Shown here: positions 10,236 through 23,589 of the stretch, in pieces | How the letters are laid out: every line of letters begins with the position of its first letter | Position numbering within the stretch: the first letter of the stretch is position 1 | DNA from: Saccoglossus kowalevskii | Lineage: Eukaryota > Hemichordata > Enteropneusta > Harrimaniidae | NCBI RefSeq assembly: GCF_000003605.2 | Contig: NW_003113469.1 | Location: 124,215-175,339, forward strand | Direction: 5' to 3' | Length of the DNA stretch: 51,125 nucleotides | The notes under the pieces: model-generated | Told to the model about the DNA's origin: nothing | Databases searched by the model: none | The model's input: the letters and a program-made list of their open reading frames with translations, nothing else | Made by a program: the position numbers and the translations under genes

Positions 10236-12652
10236 TCATAAATGAGACAGTCCATTCTAATGGATTTAGACTGGTACAGTATTCTGATAATTTTATTTGT
10301 AATGCCTATAAACAGCTGGTGCTTCAAGCAGTTACTCTGTATCCAAAAAATAAAATGCAGTAAAGCTTCCTACATTGTACATGTACATGAATGTTATGTC
10401 CATTTACAGATACACACATACATGTATCTATGGATTTTAAGCTGGCACAAATTCTGAACATTTTTCATATTTTGCAAACTTTACGTATGCTAAATGTACC
10501 TCTATCTTCAAACACAGCCTAAATCACGAATGCTTACGTTAAAACAAGCAACATGCTTGATACAAATTAGAGCTGATATAGTGAAGAAGTTGCACATGAC
10601 TATCAAAACTGGTAGCCTAGTAGCTTTTTGAGGAGATTCCTTGAAAATTGTTTATCTTTCAGAGTTAGTAAATTGTCATCTGTGAATTGTAACTCTACAT
10701 GAGTACCTCAAGGCTAGAGAATCTCCCACACCCACACGACTAGTAGTATTGGATTTTCATAAATCCTTTTTTTATGGAAATTAGTTGTTCAGAAATTGAA
10801 ATTTGTCTAAACACATACATGAAATGACAGCATTTTGGTATTCAGTATGCATACTGTACCTACATTTGTATCTGTTATTATAAAAGAAATCAGACCTGTT
10901 GATAGACTCGCCTAATGACAGACCTTGAAAATTATTTTTTTGACACTGTCAGAGAAAAAATTGACAGCCGGTTCTCTGTTAGATTTAAAAATTAGGCTCA
11001 CTGTATGGTGTAGTTTAGCGAAAAAAGGTTATATAATTGATACAGGGATTTTGTGAAGCGTTTGTGTCAATAAGAACGAATGAAATACGATGAGTGGAAG
11101 CAGATGCTTTGAATGTAAATTATTAGGCAAGAAACAGCTCTGATGGTGAAGCTCTCCAGTCAATTAAGTGATACATAACAAGCGGGCTAATCAAATTAAA
11201 GCTGTAGTTGGAGTTAGATAAATTTTTATTCAAATACATGTCGTATGAAGTTGATGAAAATTGCTCTCAATGTTGACGAAGACGATGAGAAAACGCTGGG
11301 GCTATTAACTGAACTGTCAATTTATGGATTCGGCGACAGCATCGTGACCTTTTCTTCCCGTTGTTATGTTGTGAGAAGCAAACTAAACAGCTCCCACAGA
11401 CTTCCTTGGTGATGGAGCCAAGCAAGCTGATGAAGCATTGTTTCCTTAGCAACGGAGACAAGTGAGTTGATGCTGCATTAATACCAATGAAACATTTCAT
11501 TATTTCATGATTAATATACTAAATGGTTATATTTGGCATTACATAAACTGTAATTCCACAGCACTATATAAGCCTATGATGCCATGTCTGCTATTACCGG
11601 TAATTTATTGTAATTATTACAACCTAAAAAAGAATTCTTTATCTTTATTTCTTTGATGTATGTAGATACTAATACATGTATAATATTTTTGGCAGAATTT
11701 CTCACACACAAAGCACAGTGTGCTGATTAATTTGCATAATCAATACTGATCCTTACACTGACTGAAAAGCAAACACTTGAACACGGATTTTAAATACTGA
11801 ACACAAAATTATTGAGAAAAATGATTTTGAAGATTAATAATAAATTATATGCCTTGTTAGTAAGTTTAATTAGAATTAAATCATCTAAAAATTTTACTAT
11901 TTAGAAATAATTTACCAGGTATCAATGTATTTTATATGACTGTTTATTTCGTGCTTCTTTAATTGGCTTAAGTTGTCCTAGTGTAATATATGAACTATAA
12001 CCTGGCTCTGAAAAAATAACGTTTGAAAAATAGAATGAAATTTTATATCTTATTAATCTTAATATAAATCTTGATTTTTATTTCATAGGAGCAAAATTTA
12101 TATTGAATTTTGGCAGGAAACAACTTGAATAATGTATTTGATGGTACTCAACCAGAATTGTCAGTGACTGCTTATCTAGCATAGGAAATCAAGCTTCGCT
12201 GCATCCCACTATACCGACCTTTTAAGTCTTGAATACTACTGCATCTTATAGGTAAAGATCACTGCAAATAATTCTGTCATCTATCAAAAAAATGTACAAA
12301 AGTGCACATACATTTTTTTTTTCCCATCCAAGAAGGGATTGAAGAGTGCTTGATCAATGTTTCGTTACTATGACTACACAGTAACAATTATCTCATTTTC
12401 TTTATTCGTTTTTCCATTTTTATCTGAAAGAAAAAAAAGAGATGAAGATGGTGTTTTTTTCATCACGTTTTGAATAAAGCCAATTCTGTATTTCAATGAA
12501 TGCGATACCTGTCAGACGTTGTTATTATCTCTTGTAAACCTTCAAATTGACACCATCAGGTGCCAATCAAATGGTAACTATGGTGACCAATGAAAACATT
12601 CGCTGAATAAAAGCTTTCCATTTATTCCCAATGCGAAGCAGGTAGAAAGGCT
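10236..12652. other. Non-coding DNA
   Basis: No supported exon. TACATGTA lies at 10378-10385, 10419-10426 and 11673-11680. ATTACCGGTAAT at 11593-11604 is a perfect palindrome. A GC-richer patch at about 11249-11470 contains a 51-codon stop-to-stop + strand frame of protein-like composition (11249-11410), overlapping a 77-codon antisense frame. GTTTCCTTAGCAAC at 11440-11453 is RFX-like. Confidence 0.4.
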
Positions 12653-12675
12653 GTTGCCATAGCAACATGTAAACA
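12653..12675 (+). promoter_or_regulatory. Composite RFX X-box plus forkhead site
   Basis: GTTGCCATAGCAAC (12653-12666) is a perfect fit to the X-box consensus GTNRCC-N2-RGYAAC. Two bases later comes GTAAACA (12669-12675), a perfect forkhead core. RFX factors and FOXJ1 together control motile-cilium genes in animals. The same pair in the opposite orientation is at 28450-28474. Confidence 0.5.
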
Positions 12676-14783
12676 ACCTCCCATTGACTGAAACTAGCGT
12701 GGGTTGGTAGCACGTCTGAGTATGAGCAGAAAAAAAAAGAACCTGTTCGCATTCAGTTTATTACAGTGTGTTATTCTCGGTTAAGGATTTGACTTCCAAG
12801 ATTCACTAATGAGCAATTTCCGTTCGTGTTTCTGCAGTATGAGCAAATGGTGTTCCATTAGGCATCGCCATTGCTATCGGCAAGCATTGCAAACTCTATT
12901 CACTGTCTTTTCAATCAATATAACCAGTTGGGTTATGTTGAATCTTGTATTATTGATGATGTTAATTAAAATAAAACAATGCTACAGTATCTAAATGTTC
13001 CATTTATATTTCAGTTTATGTTTCTATAGAATATTAAATATACATATTTCAGGTAATATAGTACATGCAATGTGGGAAATAAATTAGTTACCTTATGCAG
13101 TTTCTTTCTAACTGCTCATATTATATCAATAATATTATATTTTGATCACGGCTGTCTAGAATTCTAGATTCATGTTTGCTGTATGTTTCAACCATGCCAC
13201 GCCTAAAGGATGTGAGTAAACTATGCCAGAGACATGCATTTTAAGAGCAAATTGGTTCCATGTCAGGTTCTAGGCATGCCTTGAACATACAAGTTGTAGC
13301 CTGGCAGACACATAAATTTTAATGGCAGTTTGGGCTCTGCCTAAGGGTACCTTAACCTTAATTCCTGATCAAGCTAGTAAGATTAAGTTTCCTGGTAGAT
13401 TTTTCCAACTTTCTACTAAGCACAATAAGAACTGCTTTCACAAACTCTAATCCATATTTTCGGATCAATAATATTTTAATCAACAAATTAAATTTTGATC
13501 AATAATTCCTGAACTTCTAATCAATTATTAATCCATGATTTTGTAATTAGTGTCGGATTGAAATATGTATACTTTGCGTGTATTTTTTAATGCAATCACA
13601 AAAATCTGTAATTTATGAAATATGGCACAAAATTGATGATTTCTGATCTGTTGTCATGGCAGCATAATGCTGACACCATTTTGTATGCACGTCTACAAAT
13701 CATTTTGAGTTAGACATGATGTACAAGTAAAAGTAGGGAGATAAATGAGTAGAGCCATCTATGGGTGATCTGCTATGTGGTGAATAGTTTTCTGGTCCTT
13801 TATGGACCTCTTAAGTTTTTTAATTGATTAATAACAAAATGACATAATGAGAAACATTTATTCAAAATGTATGTTTCCATGGAAATGAGGATAATGCCAT
13901 ATGTCAAGTATTCAGTGGGTACCATAATGCATTGCAATCATGCAATTCTCTGCTTGGTAACAAGAAAATTAGTTTCTGTAATTCTTGTAATTACTAGTAG
14001 TTCTGTGATCAGTGTTAGACAATGAACTGCTTGATACACGGCTCATCATTCATGACACAAACACTCAAGTTACAGTTTAAAATATTTTATTGGCATAAGA
14101 GCGTAGATGTTGCATTAACTGGTGCCTTGCACATGTCAAACCCTATGCTGGTACTATTCTTGATCATCACTGCTTTCAAATCAAAATTCATTCTCTGCTG
14201 ATTTGTTTTTTTCTTGTGATTGTTTAAACACAATGTTTGTTTTGATTATAAAGTCCTTGTGAACAAAACATGTCTTTATTGCCTTGTGCTGACATTGCAG
14301 TGTTTAAGCTTCCCGTCGTAATTGGATAAACCGCAAGAATATTGTGCAGGTGATAATCTCCACACCCGCAAGCTTATTGTTATGTTGGTCTTGTGAACAA
14401 AGAGAAATACAAAACCGTTTGTAGATAAGAACTATCTTTTGTAGACATTTCCTAATCCGTTGCTAAGTTCCATCAACAATTTAAGAATAATTGACTTGGG
14501 ATATTCTAAATTCAGAACATTCTGTACTCTATAAAAGATTCCTGTTTTCATCATCTTTCTTGCATTGTAACTGCTCATAATATTACCATCGTGAAATATG
14601 AACCTAACTTTTTTTTTTATTGTGATAATGACTAAAATTTAAATTGCACTTTTTAACATCCTGGGTCGGCCACACAATAATACTTTATTATTCTAAGCTT
14701 ATATATGTGAACGTATTGAAGCGAGAGATGCAGAGTGTGTAATGAGTCTTCTTTAGCCAGTGAAATCTTCTTCTGCTGATTTC

Positions 14784-14830
14784 AACATGGCTGCGCCGTT
14801 TCCTCCAATCAGATTGCAGTACGCCAACCT
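14784..14830 (+). promoter_or_regulatory. YY1/CCAAT promoter-like patch
   Basis: AACATGGCTGCGCC (from 14784) is a YY1-type site with a good Kozak ATG at 14787, and a CCAAT box follows at 805-809 of the same block (14805-14809). The ATG frame ends after 15 codons, so it is not called coding. It may be a weak promoter, a decayed first exon, or chance. Confidence 0.2.
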
Positions 14831-15723
14831 ATAGATTTGTGAGGGAATTAAACAAATTAACCATTCATTTTGAACAGCTTTTGGATTGAATGGAAGCTGA
14901 ATTCACTCTAATAATAAAAATAACGATATCAGACAAATACCAAAACTAACAAATGCTTGACAAAAGTGTCCCAATGTACGAGGACTGTGATTGCAGCCAT
15001 TGTTGGAGCTGGCTATAGATCAACATTCTACATGTACAGTGTATGTGTGGTTTTGAGATCACGATGTGGGAGTATAAGTTCTATGACCTAGACTTCTGAC
15101 AGTTTTCCACAATTTCTCAAAATGTTTCTATATTCAGAAATTATGAAAATCACAAAAATATATGTTTATATGATATTTCCTGATTAAGGTCTTAGGACTG
15201 GTTAGCCAATCAGAGGCTTTCTTCTAAATTATTAAATGTTTACTCTTAAGAGTACCCTGTTATTTGAAACTTAACCAGGCTCAATGTACATGTATTAATA
15301 GCGGCTTTATAATTTGAGCGCATGAATCAGTTATTTTACAGTACGCTTGTCGTGTGCTTGTAATTTGCTGTAATGAAAGATGAATTTAATAGAAAAGGTC
15401 AAAGTGGCATGTCTCAACTGTCATTTGATTTTTTTGAAATTGGTTGCTAGGCGCACTACGTGTGATTGACCTGGTAGATCAAACTCAACTCAGTGACATT
15501 TAGGTTTCGTTATGGGTCGTTTTAATCATTTTTGCTGGAGGCCAAAACAAGCAGTTTAATTTTATGAATATATATGGTACACTGTTCTTTTATGATCTTT
15601 ACATATTTAACTGTTCTGACAAAATATAAGTACAATGTACCTTGTATACCTGCTGACTTTTCAAAAATCTCGGGAGAGTGATATTCTAAAAACTATAAAC
15701 CCTTGACAAATTATTCATATCAA

Positions 15724-15756
15724 CTAATTTTGCATATTGTAATATATGCAAATTAG
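15724..15756. repeat. Hairpin with POU octamer
   Basis: CTAATTTTGCATAT and ATATATGCAAATTAG pair as an imperfect inverted repeat with a one-base bulge and a short loop. The right arm contains ATGCAAAT, the POU octamer. Confidence 0.5.
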
Positions 15757-16885
15757 CAAAATAGTTTAAAGAAGTATCAAATTTTTTATGGAAACGGATC
15801 ACATCTCCAATAACCAAGTGATTACGTAATTTTTTTTACTGAATTTATCTAATAAGTAAAATGTGGGTGATTGTAAAATACCATTATCCTAAGGTTGTGC
15901 ATCTGCAAATACTTGCATTGATGCAATACATGTTATTTTAGATTGACGTTTGCTAGCTTGAAGTTGAAAATGATGGGATAAATTGTGTACATTCAGATGA
16001 ATTAGCAAAATTTACTGACATATTAGTTAAACGTTGTTCAATTTCTGTGTAACGTGTGATGCAGTAGCTTTTAAAAGCAATCTTTTTTATCTTTGTTTAT
16101 CAAAGCGACATGACTTCCTGGAAAGTAATTTGAGTTCAATTTGATTTGTAATTTGCCAACCCTGTCAATCTGAATACCAGAATGTATTCCATCTCATGGA
16201 CTTTTACTGAAAACGTGATAAATTTGGCATTGACCTAATTTGGTAACTTTGGAGGATTGGAATGGTGTATTATGGGAACTTGTATGCATGCTGTGGCGTA
16301 AATCAGCTAGAATCATTTCAACAGATAGTTAGTTGTATCCGCTCACTCAATTATGTTATAACAGCCATGCACACTTGATATGATTCTAATGTTATATGAT
16401 ATTCATACATCTAGGTATACTGTATTGTTTTGTAAGATTTTGAAAATGAACAGCATGAAAACAATCTTTGTAAATATTGTAAATAACATTCATTTAGCAA
16501 TTGACAAATTTACATCAGTCGTTGAAAATTGTAAATTTTGTAGAAATAAACATTGGGGTTCTCATGACAGGAATACAGCAATTTCGTTCCCACATTAAAT
16601 CGCTTAAATTTGCAAATAGCAGATATTTCTGTGAGTCCAGTAGAATCACAAAATTTTGAATATTTCACTGGGGCAATGCTGTTGTCAGAATGGATCATGC
16701 CAGTGTTCACACAACAAAGAATGTTTACATGTTGGTAGTGGCTAGTTTTAAGAGGTCCTCAAAGCCAGTTGCGCATTTAATGGCCAGCTAGTAAATTCGA
16801 ACAATAGTCAAAATTATGTGTCGTGTTGGGCTTTTTGCGAGGTATTATAGTTATGACTGTGGGAATGTTTTGAACTGTGTATATG

Positions 16886-16918
16886 TAGTGTAGGTAGTGT
16901 AGGTGATGTAGGTGTAGA
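16886..16918. repeat. Short 10-bp tandem repeat
   Basis: TAGTGTAGG, TAGTGTAGG, TGATGTAGG and TGTAG follow one another, giving about three and a half degenerate copies of a 9-10 bp unit. Confidence 0.65.
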
Positions 16919-18090
16919 CAAACCAAAGGACATGAAGAACAATGATAGATTAGTTATTAAAATATCTGCATGCACATGTCTGAAAACAACATCGCTTCAA
17001 AACAGGGAATTACATATTTCATCTTTCAGAAATCATCAAATCCTGGAAATTTTTTAGTGACGTAATTTATAATCTACAGAATGTTTTATAATTCGACTTA
17101 GAAGCACATTGCCAATAGAAGTACACCTAAACGAAAAATGTTATTTATTGGACATAGTTATGATTATATTTTTGACTATAGACGACTACCCGGTAATAGA
17201 ACTAATACAGTACCAAATACAGCTCATTTTTAACATTTTCAATTCTGATTTATTTTTAATCTTCTCTCTTTGCTGACTAGCACTAGATTAGAAGGGTCAT
17301 TTCCTTCTCAGTACTCTGGTAAAATGAATACGTTTTATTGATAGCTTTGTATTTCTCTCATAAACATTTCACTCATCAACATTTCCAGTATAATACCAAT
17401 CAATGTTAGTATGCTGCTCTGTACATTGAAAAGGAATAGAATCTCTTGAACAGGCTTTTTTCGCAAATGAACACAGAGATTTTGTTCAGAGTGAAAGAAA
17501 TATGCAGGAAAGATGTGATGATTGGATAAAATGGAACAATATCTGAGGAACAAAAACAGGTCTTGTAGCTCTCTCAAAATCTTTGCAGCCATTTGCATCC
17601 GAGGTCTATTATAGTCTACATGTATAACACAGATAGTGAGAAATCATCAAATATTGTACGCCAAAATGAAGCTGATATAAATAATGAAGCAAATACTGTA
17701 ATAGCACTTTCAATGCCAACATTTCAGTGCAACATTTTGGGCATTTTTGTATATCTTCTATATAGGCCTCGTTTTGGCGCAAATGAACATGGTTTCTCAT
17801 GGTTACATGTCTTGATAAACATTTTTGAAAAAAAAATATGCCAGGTTATTAAAGTTGATATTGGTGTATAAAGGGTTAACATGGTTGAGATAAATCAATG
17901 CTGACAATTAGGCTTCCTGCTGATACAGTATTCCCTGATCTGTTCTCTCCAGAGACGCAACAGTAGTTTAAGGCTTAAATTTAATTACATGGTCTTATAC
18001 AAATGTACTTTAAGAAATAAAATAAAATCGTTGGAGCCAGTCAGCTAGTCTCTCACAAAAATTAGCTGTGATAGTTGATTTCCTTACATG

Positions 18091-18273
18091 TTAACCCTTT
18101 GAACACTGTGCCATTTTTTGTCACCTTTTGCAAAAATAAACCTGTATATCGTTTTCTATTAATATTAATTTCAAAAATTCTGATTAAGATCTGAAGAAAA
18201 TTGAAAATTAACAAAGAAATAAAAATCTTTAAATACAATGTAAGGTGAAAAATTATAGGGTTCAAAAGGTTAA
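18091..18273. mobile_element. TTAA-flanked MITE, copy 1 (piggyBac-like ends)
   Basis: The left end TTAACCCTTTGAAC and right end GGTTCAAAAGGTTAA are inverted repeats, and the 183-bp segment is bounded by TTAA on both sides. TTAA targets with ends starting CCC are typical of the piggyBac superfamily, so this is probably a non-autonomous piggyBac-type MITE. The inside is AT-rich with no coding capacity. Related copies lie at about 23590-23781 and 43995-44211. Confidence 0.7.
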
Positions 18274-20002
18274 AGGTCGGTAGATGTCACAGTACATGTA
18301 ATATGGGTTCCATCGTTGTGTCGTCACAAGAAGTGCTGTCTCAGCACAAACCTGTGTCATTTTGACGCCTTACTACCCGATTTTGGCTAAAATAGTGCTT
18401 TGTTGCCTCTTTACACTAGTGTTTATATGCGAAACTTAGTAATATTTTTTCAAATTAAAGTTGCTTTTTAATCACGTATTTTAGTGAAATATTGTTTAGT
18501 GAGTAAAATATTAATGTCAAACCAGACACTAGTAGCATAAACTAATTGCAAATTTGCGCAATTTGGGCCCAGTTTGTTCTTACAAGTTTTCTAAACTTCA
18601 TTTATCAATATTTAGTAAACATGCCTATGACACGATTTAATATTTCCGTAAAATACATGTCAACCGACGATTGCTGGCACACAAACTCCCGGCACACCTT
18701 GCGCGATATGTGTCAGATCTGTGTAAAAGACGCCAACCTACAGTGTCAACATTCCATAGCAATGTATACGAACAACTTAAAATACATTGTTTACACTAAT
18801 TTTGAACGCATACTGTGCGACAACATCAGTTTGTTTCTTTTACAATAAAACGTGCTCAACACATCTCCCGTTGACACTGTTTTACCCCCATTTCATTTTG
18901 CTATCAATGGAGGCTTTAAGTTTAACTAAAAACATATTTATGTTACTTAGATGCTGAGCTCAGGTATTTTCTTACCTGAAAATTTAACTTATTCCTACAC
19001 TTCCAACTTCCCTATTGGTTCATTGGTTTGGTGATAATTTATTCATTTGCAGATGAACGAATCACTGTTGGCGCATTGATTGCGGCTGTGAGTTCAATAT
19101 TGCTTGGCTCAACAAAACCAGTCTGTATGCATGTATGTCTAATGTAGGGTGAACATAAATACACACCAGATTACATGTTCATGAATGAATGAACTATTCT
19201 GACATCATTATTTTCTCCCTGCCTCGTGAAATTACATGCAATAATTACCATCCATCAGGGGACTTGTGATTATTACTTTTTAATCACATTTATGTTTGAG
19301 AAATGACAAAAAAGATGACTTTTTAGCTTGTAGGAGAAGAAGTTTTCACAGCCCAGTGGAGCTTGAAGCCTAATGAACTCCTATATAAACTATCATGAGC
19401 ATTTGCGTGACCCCAGCGAGGCCAGGGAGATTTTAGTACAACCACAATAGTTTTCCTGCCCTGTTGATTCTATATTGAATCATGAATGACATTAGCACAG
19501 CTATTGTTGGGGGCTAAATGTCACCTATTCGGTCTGAGAGTGAAAGCAATTCAGTGTTCAATTTCCATGCAGGTTGGACAATAGCTAACTGGCATTAGAC
19601 GTTGATTTGCTCGTTTATTTTAATTCAATTCAGTGAAGCACCTAATTGGCACATTAAACAATGTAAGTACATACTGCCTAAGTAAATCAACACGTTAGTT
19701 GAGAACTAAAGTAGAATCATCTATTGTGTATATGCACTATTCCCTTGGATACAGCTACTCTATAATTGACTCTGCAATTCATTATATAAGTTTATTAAGC
19801 TCACTTAAGAAATTATTTTCAGCACTTCAACGTACTTGTATATTTTATATTTTAAAAAAGTTGGTATTTTATTAACTGTTTGAATAAAAATGCAAACCAT
19901 GATTTTTAAATATTTTTAAGAATAATACATTTTTTACTAAAAAGCAGCAACTGTTTCTCTAACAAATAAGGTTCAGTAAAATTGCTTTGGTACATTTCCT
20001 TA
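18274..20002. other. Non-coding DNA
   Basis: No exon is supported. The 100-codon frame at 18546-18848 has no recognisable domain and begins at a non-ATG codon. The segment 19400-19640 is less repetitive than its flanks, contains SOX-like ACAATAG and homeodomain-like TAATTGG cores, and could be an enhancer. Confidence 0.4.
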
Positions 20003-20107
20003 GTTAGGGTTTCGAGCCCTATGGGTCGGAAACCCTTTTGTAATTGCTATGTTTATTATTAGGCTTTCAAGTCCCTTCAGGCTTGAAAGCCTATTGTTTT
20101 TGTTATG

Positions 20108-20108
<1 letters not shown>

Positions 20109-20164
<56 letters not shown>
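20109..20164. repeat. (TTA)n microsatellite
   Basis: About 18 uninterrupted copies of TTA. The poly-isoleucine frame across it is not a protein. Such tracts are expected to be length-variable and prone to assembly error. Confidence 0.97.
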
Positions 20165-20165
<1 letters not shown>

Positions 20166-20278
20166 TTCCGCCAACTTCAAACGACTTCTTCTCTGAAACG
20201 GCTGGACCGTTTTGCCTGAAAATGTGTATATGCCTTCTACATGTCATGCCATTAAAAGTGACTGAAACAGATTTTCGA

Positions 20279-20328
20279 NNNNNNNNNNNNNNNNNNNNNN
20301 NNNNNNNNNNNNNNNNNNNNNNNNNNNN
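20279..20328. other. Assembly gap (50 N)
   Basis: Exactly 50 N bases. A round number like this is a placeholder, so the true distance between the flanks is unknown. The frames with X residues across it are artefacts. Confidence 0.99.
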
Positions 20329-20425
20329 TCATCGAGCAAGTGCAATTTGCCATGAGCCACGCAGGCTCGAAACCCGTCATCGCTGCTATGCAGCTATATT
20401 TAAATTTGTACTTGCACATTAAACA

Positions 20426-23400
20426 GTTAAATTGAAATATAATTTGCATAACAATACTGAATCAGAATAAAAAAAAATTTTAACCACGAGAAGAGTAAGG
20501 GCTTCACACATTCATGACAAAATCAACAGTCATGTGAAATGTGCTAGCAATTCAGTAAACCGCTTACTGCGTTCCCTACAAGCTACTTGTGCTGAGAAAT
20601 GGAGGGTTTGAGCACTTTATAAATATTCTTTATCAGTGTGTTAAACCTACGTTCTGTTCATATAGGTTTATATTTAACTCGGTATTCAAGCCTTTATCGC
20701 TAATATTTTTAACAAAAATGGTGAAACAGAACATTCTAGCTCTTGAGTCCCTGTTATTCTATACTTTCGCATTTGGAACAGTTTCAACACTTGTTTAAAC
20801 AGACAAACATAGCACCCATTATCAATTTTTGGTTCTGTGGATTCAGAATTTGAAGCTAAAAAAGTCCTAATTTTTACTGCTGAAAAAAAACCTTCTCACG
20901 TGCCATTGCTGACACTGCTATATTTATCAATGTAATATTTGGTCCATCAAAAATCAAAATGCTCGAGTATTTCCAAATAAAAATTAATAATTTTGTCTTC
21001 TGATACCATTCATTGTATTGTTTTCACCCAAGATTATATTCACACATGTCTTAACCCAGAGTTAAATATGAAACTCAAGGTTGAGACCAGCCCTTTGCCT
21101 CCAAGCGAAACTAACCTGGGTCGAGGCAATTAATCTGTTCAGACATGTATTTCAACAGTTGGTTAAAAAAAAATTCTTGGTCTAGCTACGTGTTTTACTA
21201 AACGTGTGGACACCATGAAATATGCAGTCATGTAAATGTGCTAAAAATTGTCAGTAAAGTACTTAACAGCAGACATCTGTCAACAACTATAGTACAATGT
21301 TAGATCAACAGGTGGTGGCTACTCCATTCACTATTTTATTTTGAATGTATACCCCTAGTATTGAAATCAATCTCTTACATTCACACCACTGTGTATCAGT
21401 GTTTTTGACTTCACCTTAAAAGATGTTGATTCAGTGGTACCTTTAACTTTCTCTACTAGTATGTGTAAACCAGCATGTCTGTTAAGATTTATGTTCCACA
21501 AAAATAAAATCTTATTTCTGTTATTGTTTGATTAAATTTGAATACACAAACTGGTAGGGTTGATATGCAGATCATAAATAGTGTATTATACAGAAGTGGC
21601 AACTCCGAGAACTGGACTTTACAAACTCACAGTGCCTTGACTTACATGCTTAGTATTGTACAGGTTGCTTCATGAATGATTATGCGCATAATTTGTCAAA
21701 ATTTTGTATATTTTAATTGAGTCAATATTAGCATATTACAAGTTCAGCAATTATTTTTCAAGAAAATGTTTTGTTTTAAATACAGTAATATTAGCTAATT
21801 TGTCAGTTTGAGTTCCTATGGTGAATACACAATTTTATACCTCAAATTTTGTATGTGGCATGGGGTGAACATTTTAGGGATTATAGTTGATAGAAAGAGA
21901 TTGAAAATTAAATTTTACTGTTGTTTTATCAAGCTGTAGCATCCCAAATGAATGGTTATGCTAATTTAAACATTAAATATAGCCAAGCCATTTTCACAGA
22001 TTTTTCCCAGAATTCTGAGTATACTTCTACCATTATATTTTGAGCATGTTTATTTTTTTTTTTATTATTGCATCTTACTAAAATGTTTTCCTTAAAATAT
22101 AACCCTTTTTTTGACCTTAAACATAGCAGCATTTGTTTTACCCAATACTGAAAAAAATTCCAATGCGTCTTGGATTTCTCTACGTATACAGATAATTTAA
22201 AACTTGTGTTTTCAGTATTTCATGGAACGAGTACTTCTATTTTTGCTACCAACACATTATTTAATTTTGTAAGAATCATATTATAAGATGCATTATAAAA
22301 AAAATATAAAATCTACATTCTAATAAAAAATACTGGAAGTGATCCTCCTTGTCTCTGTGTGAGTTTGCAATAAGCTGATTATAGGGTAATTCATGTCTGG
22401 TAAAGAATACTAGATAAATAAGAGATTTTAAAATCAATCAAACTTATTCTGTGATCTTGATGCAAATTCTGGATATGATTTATTTGTCAAACTCATAATG
22501 CAACATAGTGCGAAATAAAGATGCCATAAAAAAATCGTATTCTAACAACAACAACATGCAATGTAAAGCCGACTGAAACCAATGATTTTTACTTGATTGA
22601 TCATGGAATAAAAAGATCTATTGCTGCAGTTTGAAAAAGATCATTTCTGTGTGCATGACTGCTGTTAGCGTTTCTTTTCGTGACTGGGGAATTTATTTGC
22701 AGAAATTGTAACTTTACTTTTCACTGTTGTTTGATTTGTCTTTTTGCTGCATTCACTCTATTAGAAGCACGTATGTATAAACCGAAAATTAAATTTGTTG
22801 AATACTGAATCATTAAGATCTTACTTTTTTGACCATAGAAACATTTCTGTAATTTACTTAACCATTTTACCACCAGACTTTCTTGACCAAATTTTTCTGC
22901 ACTTTTTCTTTTAATATTCTTCAATGTTCCTGGAAATTCGATTCAAAATTCAGTTTTACTTAAAAAAAAATTGGAATTTTTGTCCCATTATTCTGAAGGA
23001 ACGTGCAGACTATTCACGAGACTATTTTGTGAATTTGTGATGAATTGAGGGAACTGGTGATGAAAAGGTGTATGCGCTATGAACAGATGAAATACAGTAT
23101 TTTGCATAATAAATCTACCTGAACTGTAATTTGTATAATATTAGTAGAAAAGGACTGACAGTTCTGCAGCAATTCAGAGGTATGGGTGATTTGTATTTTT
23201 GGTGTCAAAAAGGTCTTTTATTTGTCTGTTTTTCAAATCATAATGGCTACTGATAGTGAGGAGTACTAGTATGTCAGGATGAAAGTCATTGTTTCCATGG
23301 AAATAAGCATTGAATCTATACTTTCTCTTGCATTCCTCTGCTTCCTGTGTAATATGTTGTGAGCAAAAAATTGTGAAAGTGTAACAGTGATATTTGGAAA

Positions 23401-23589
23401 ATTTACTCATTTCTCAATTTAGTAAAATTCAGTCAAATTATCAAATTGCAAACGTTTTTAATGCCAAATATTAAATGCTATGAAGTGTCACATTTCTTTG
23501 TGTCTTTTTTCCCCCAAATTAGGAGCAAGTGGCAGTGAAACCGTCGTCTGGAGTTATTAAATAGTGATTATTATAACTTCCAATATTCC
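20426..23589. other. Long AT-rich non-coding stretch
   Basis: No exon is supported on either strand. The antisense frames at 22721-22924 and 23174-23410 have no recognisable domains. A fragment with CACTCTATTAGAAGCAC lies at about 22751-22767 and GAATACTGAATCAT at about 22799-22812; both recur near 32960 and 33016. GTTTCCATGGAAAT at 23291-23304 is RFX-like. Confidence 0.45.

Larger units (their letters stand above)
12676..18090. other. Long non-coding stretch
   Basis: No exon is supported. It holds an imperfect ZNF143-type site (GTACCATAATGCATTGCA, 13919-13936), a TTTCCATGGAAA palindrome (13873-13884), TACATGTA at 15029, 15287 and 17617, an octamer-containing hairpin (15724-15756) and a short GTGTAGGTA-type repeat (16886-16918). 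A TTGATCAATAATT-like motif recurs at 13460-13530. Open frames of 60-90 codons look like noise. Confidence 0.45.
20003..20425. repeat. Composite dispersed repeat interrupted by an assembly gap
   Basis: At the left, GGGTTTCGAGCCC and GGGTCGGAAACCC form a near-palindrome (about 20006-20035), and AGGCTTTCAAG/CTTGAAAGCCT form an 11-bp inverted repeat (20062-20095). A long (TTA)n tract follows, then a GC-richer body from 20165, the N gap, and on the far side GGCTCGAAACCC, which is the reverse complement of the left motif. This looks like one element whose two ends carry the same sequence inverted. The GGTTTCGAGCC block resembles a tRNA T-loop with one extra T. Confidence 0.55.

Noticed and set aside
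14787-14834. ATGGCTGCGCCG start as a first exon
   Set aside because: Stops after 15 codons; no donor inside the frame.
17590-17880. Possible fourth TTAA MITE ending in AAAGGGTTAA
   Set aside because: No matching left end or internal word order was found.
20105-20449. Frames across the (TTA)n tract and the N gap
   Set aside because: Poly-isoleucine and X residues; the phrase 'MTGFEPA' on the minus strand arises from a tRNA T-loop-like repeat, not from a protein gene.
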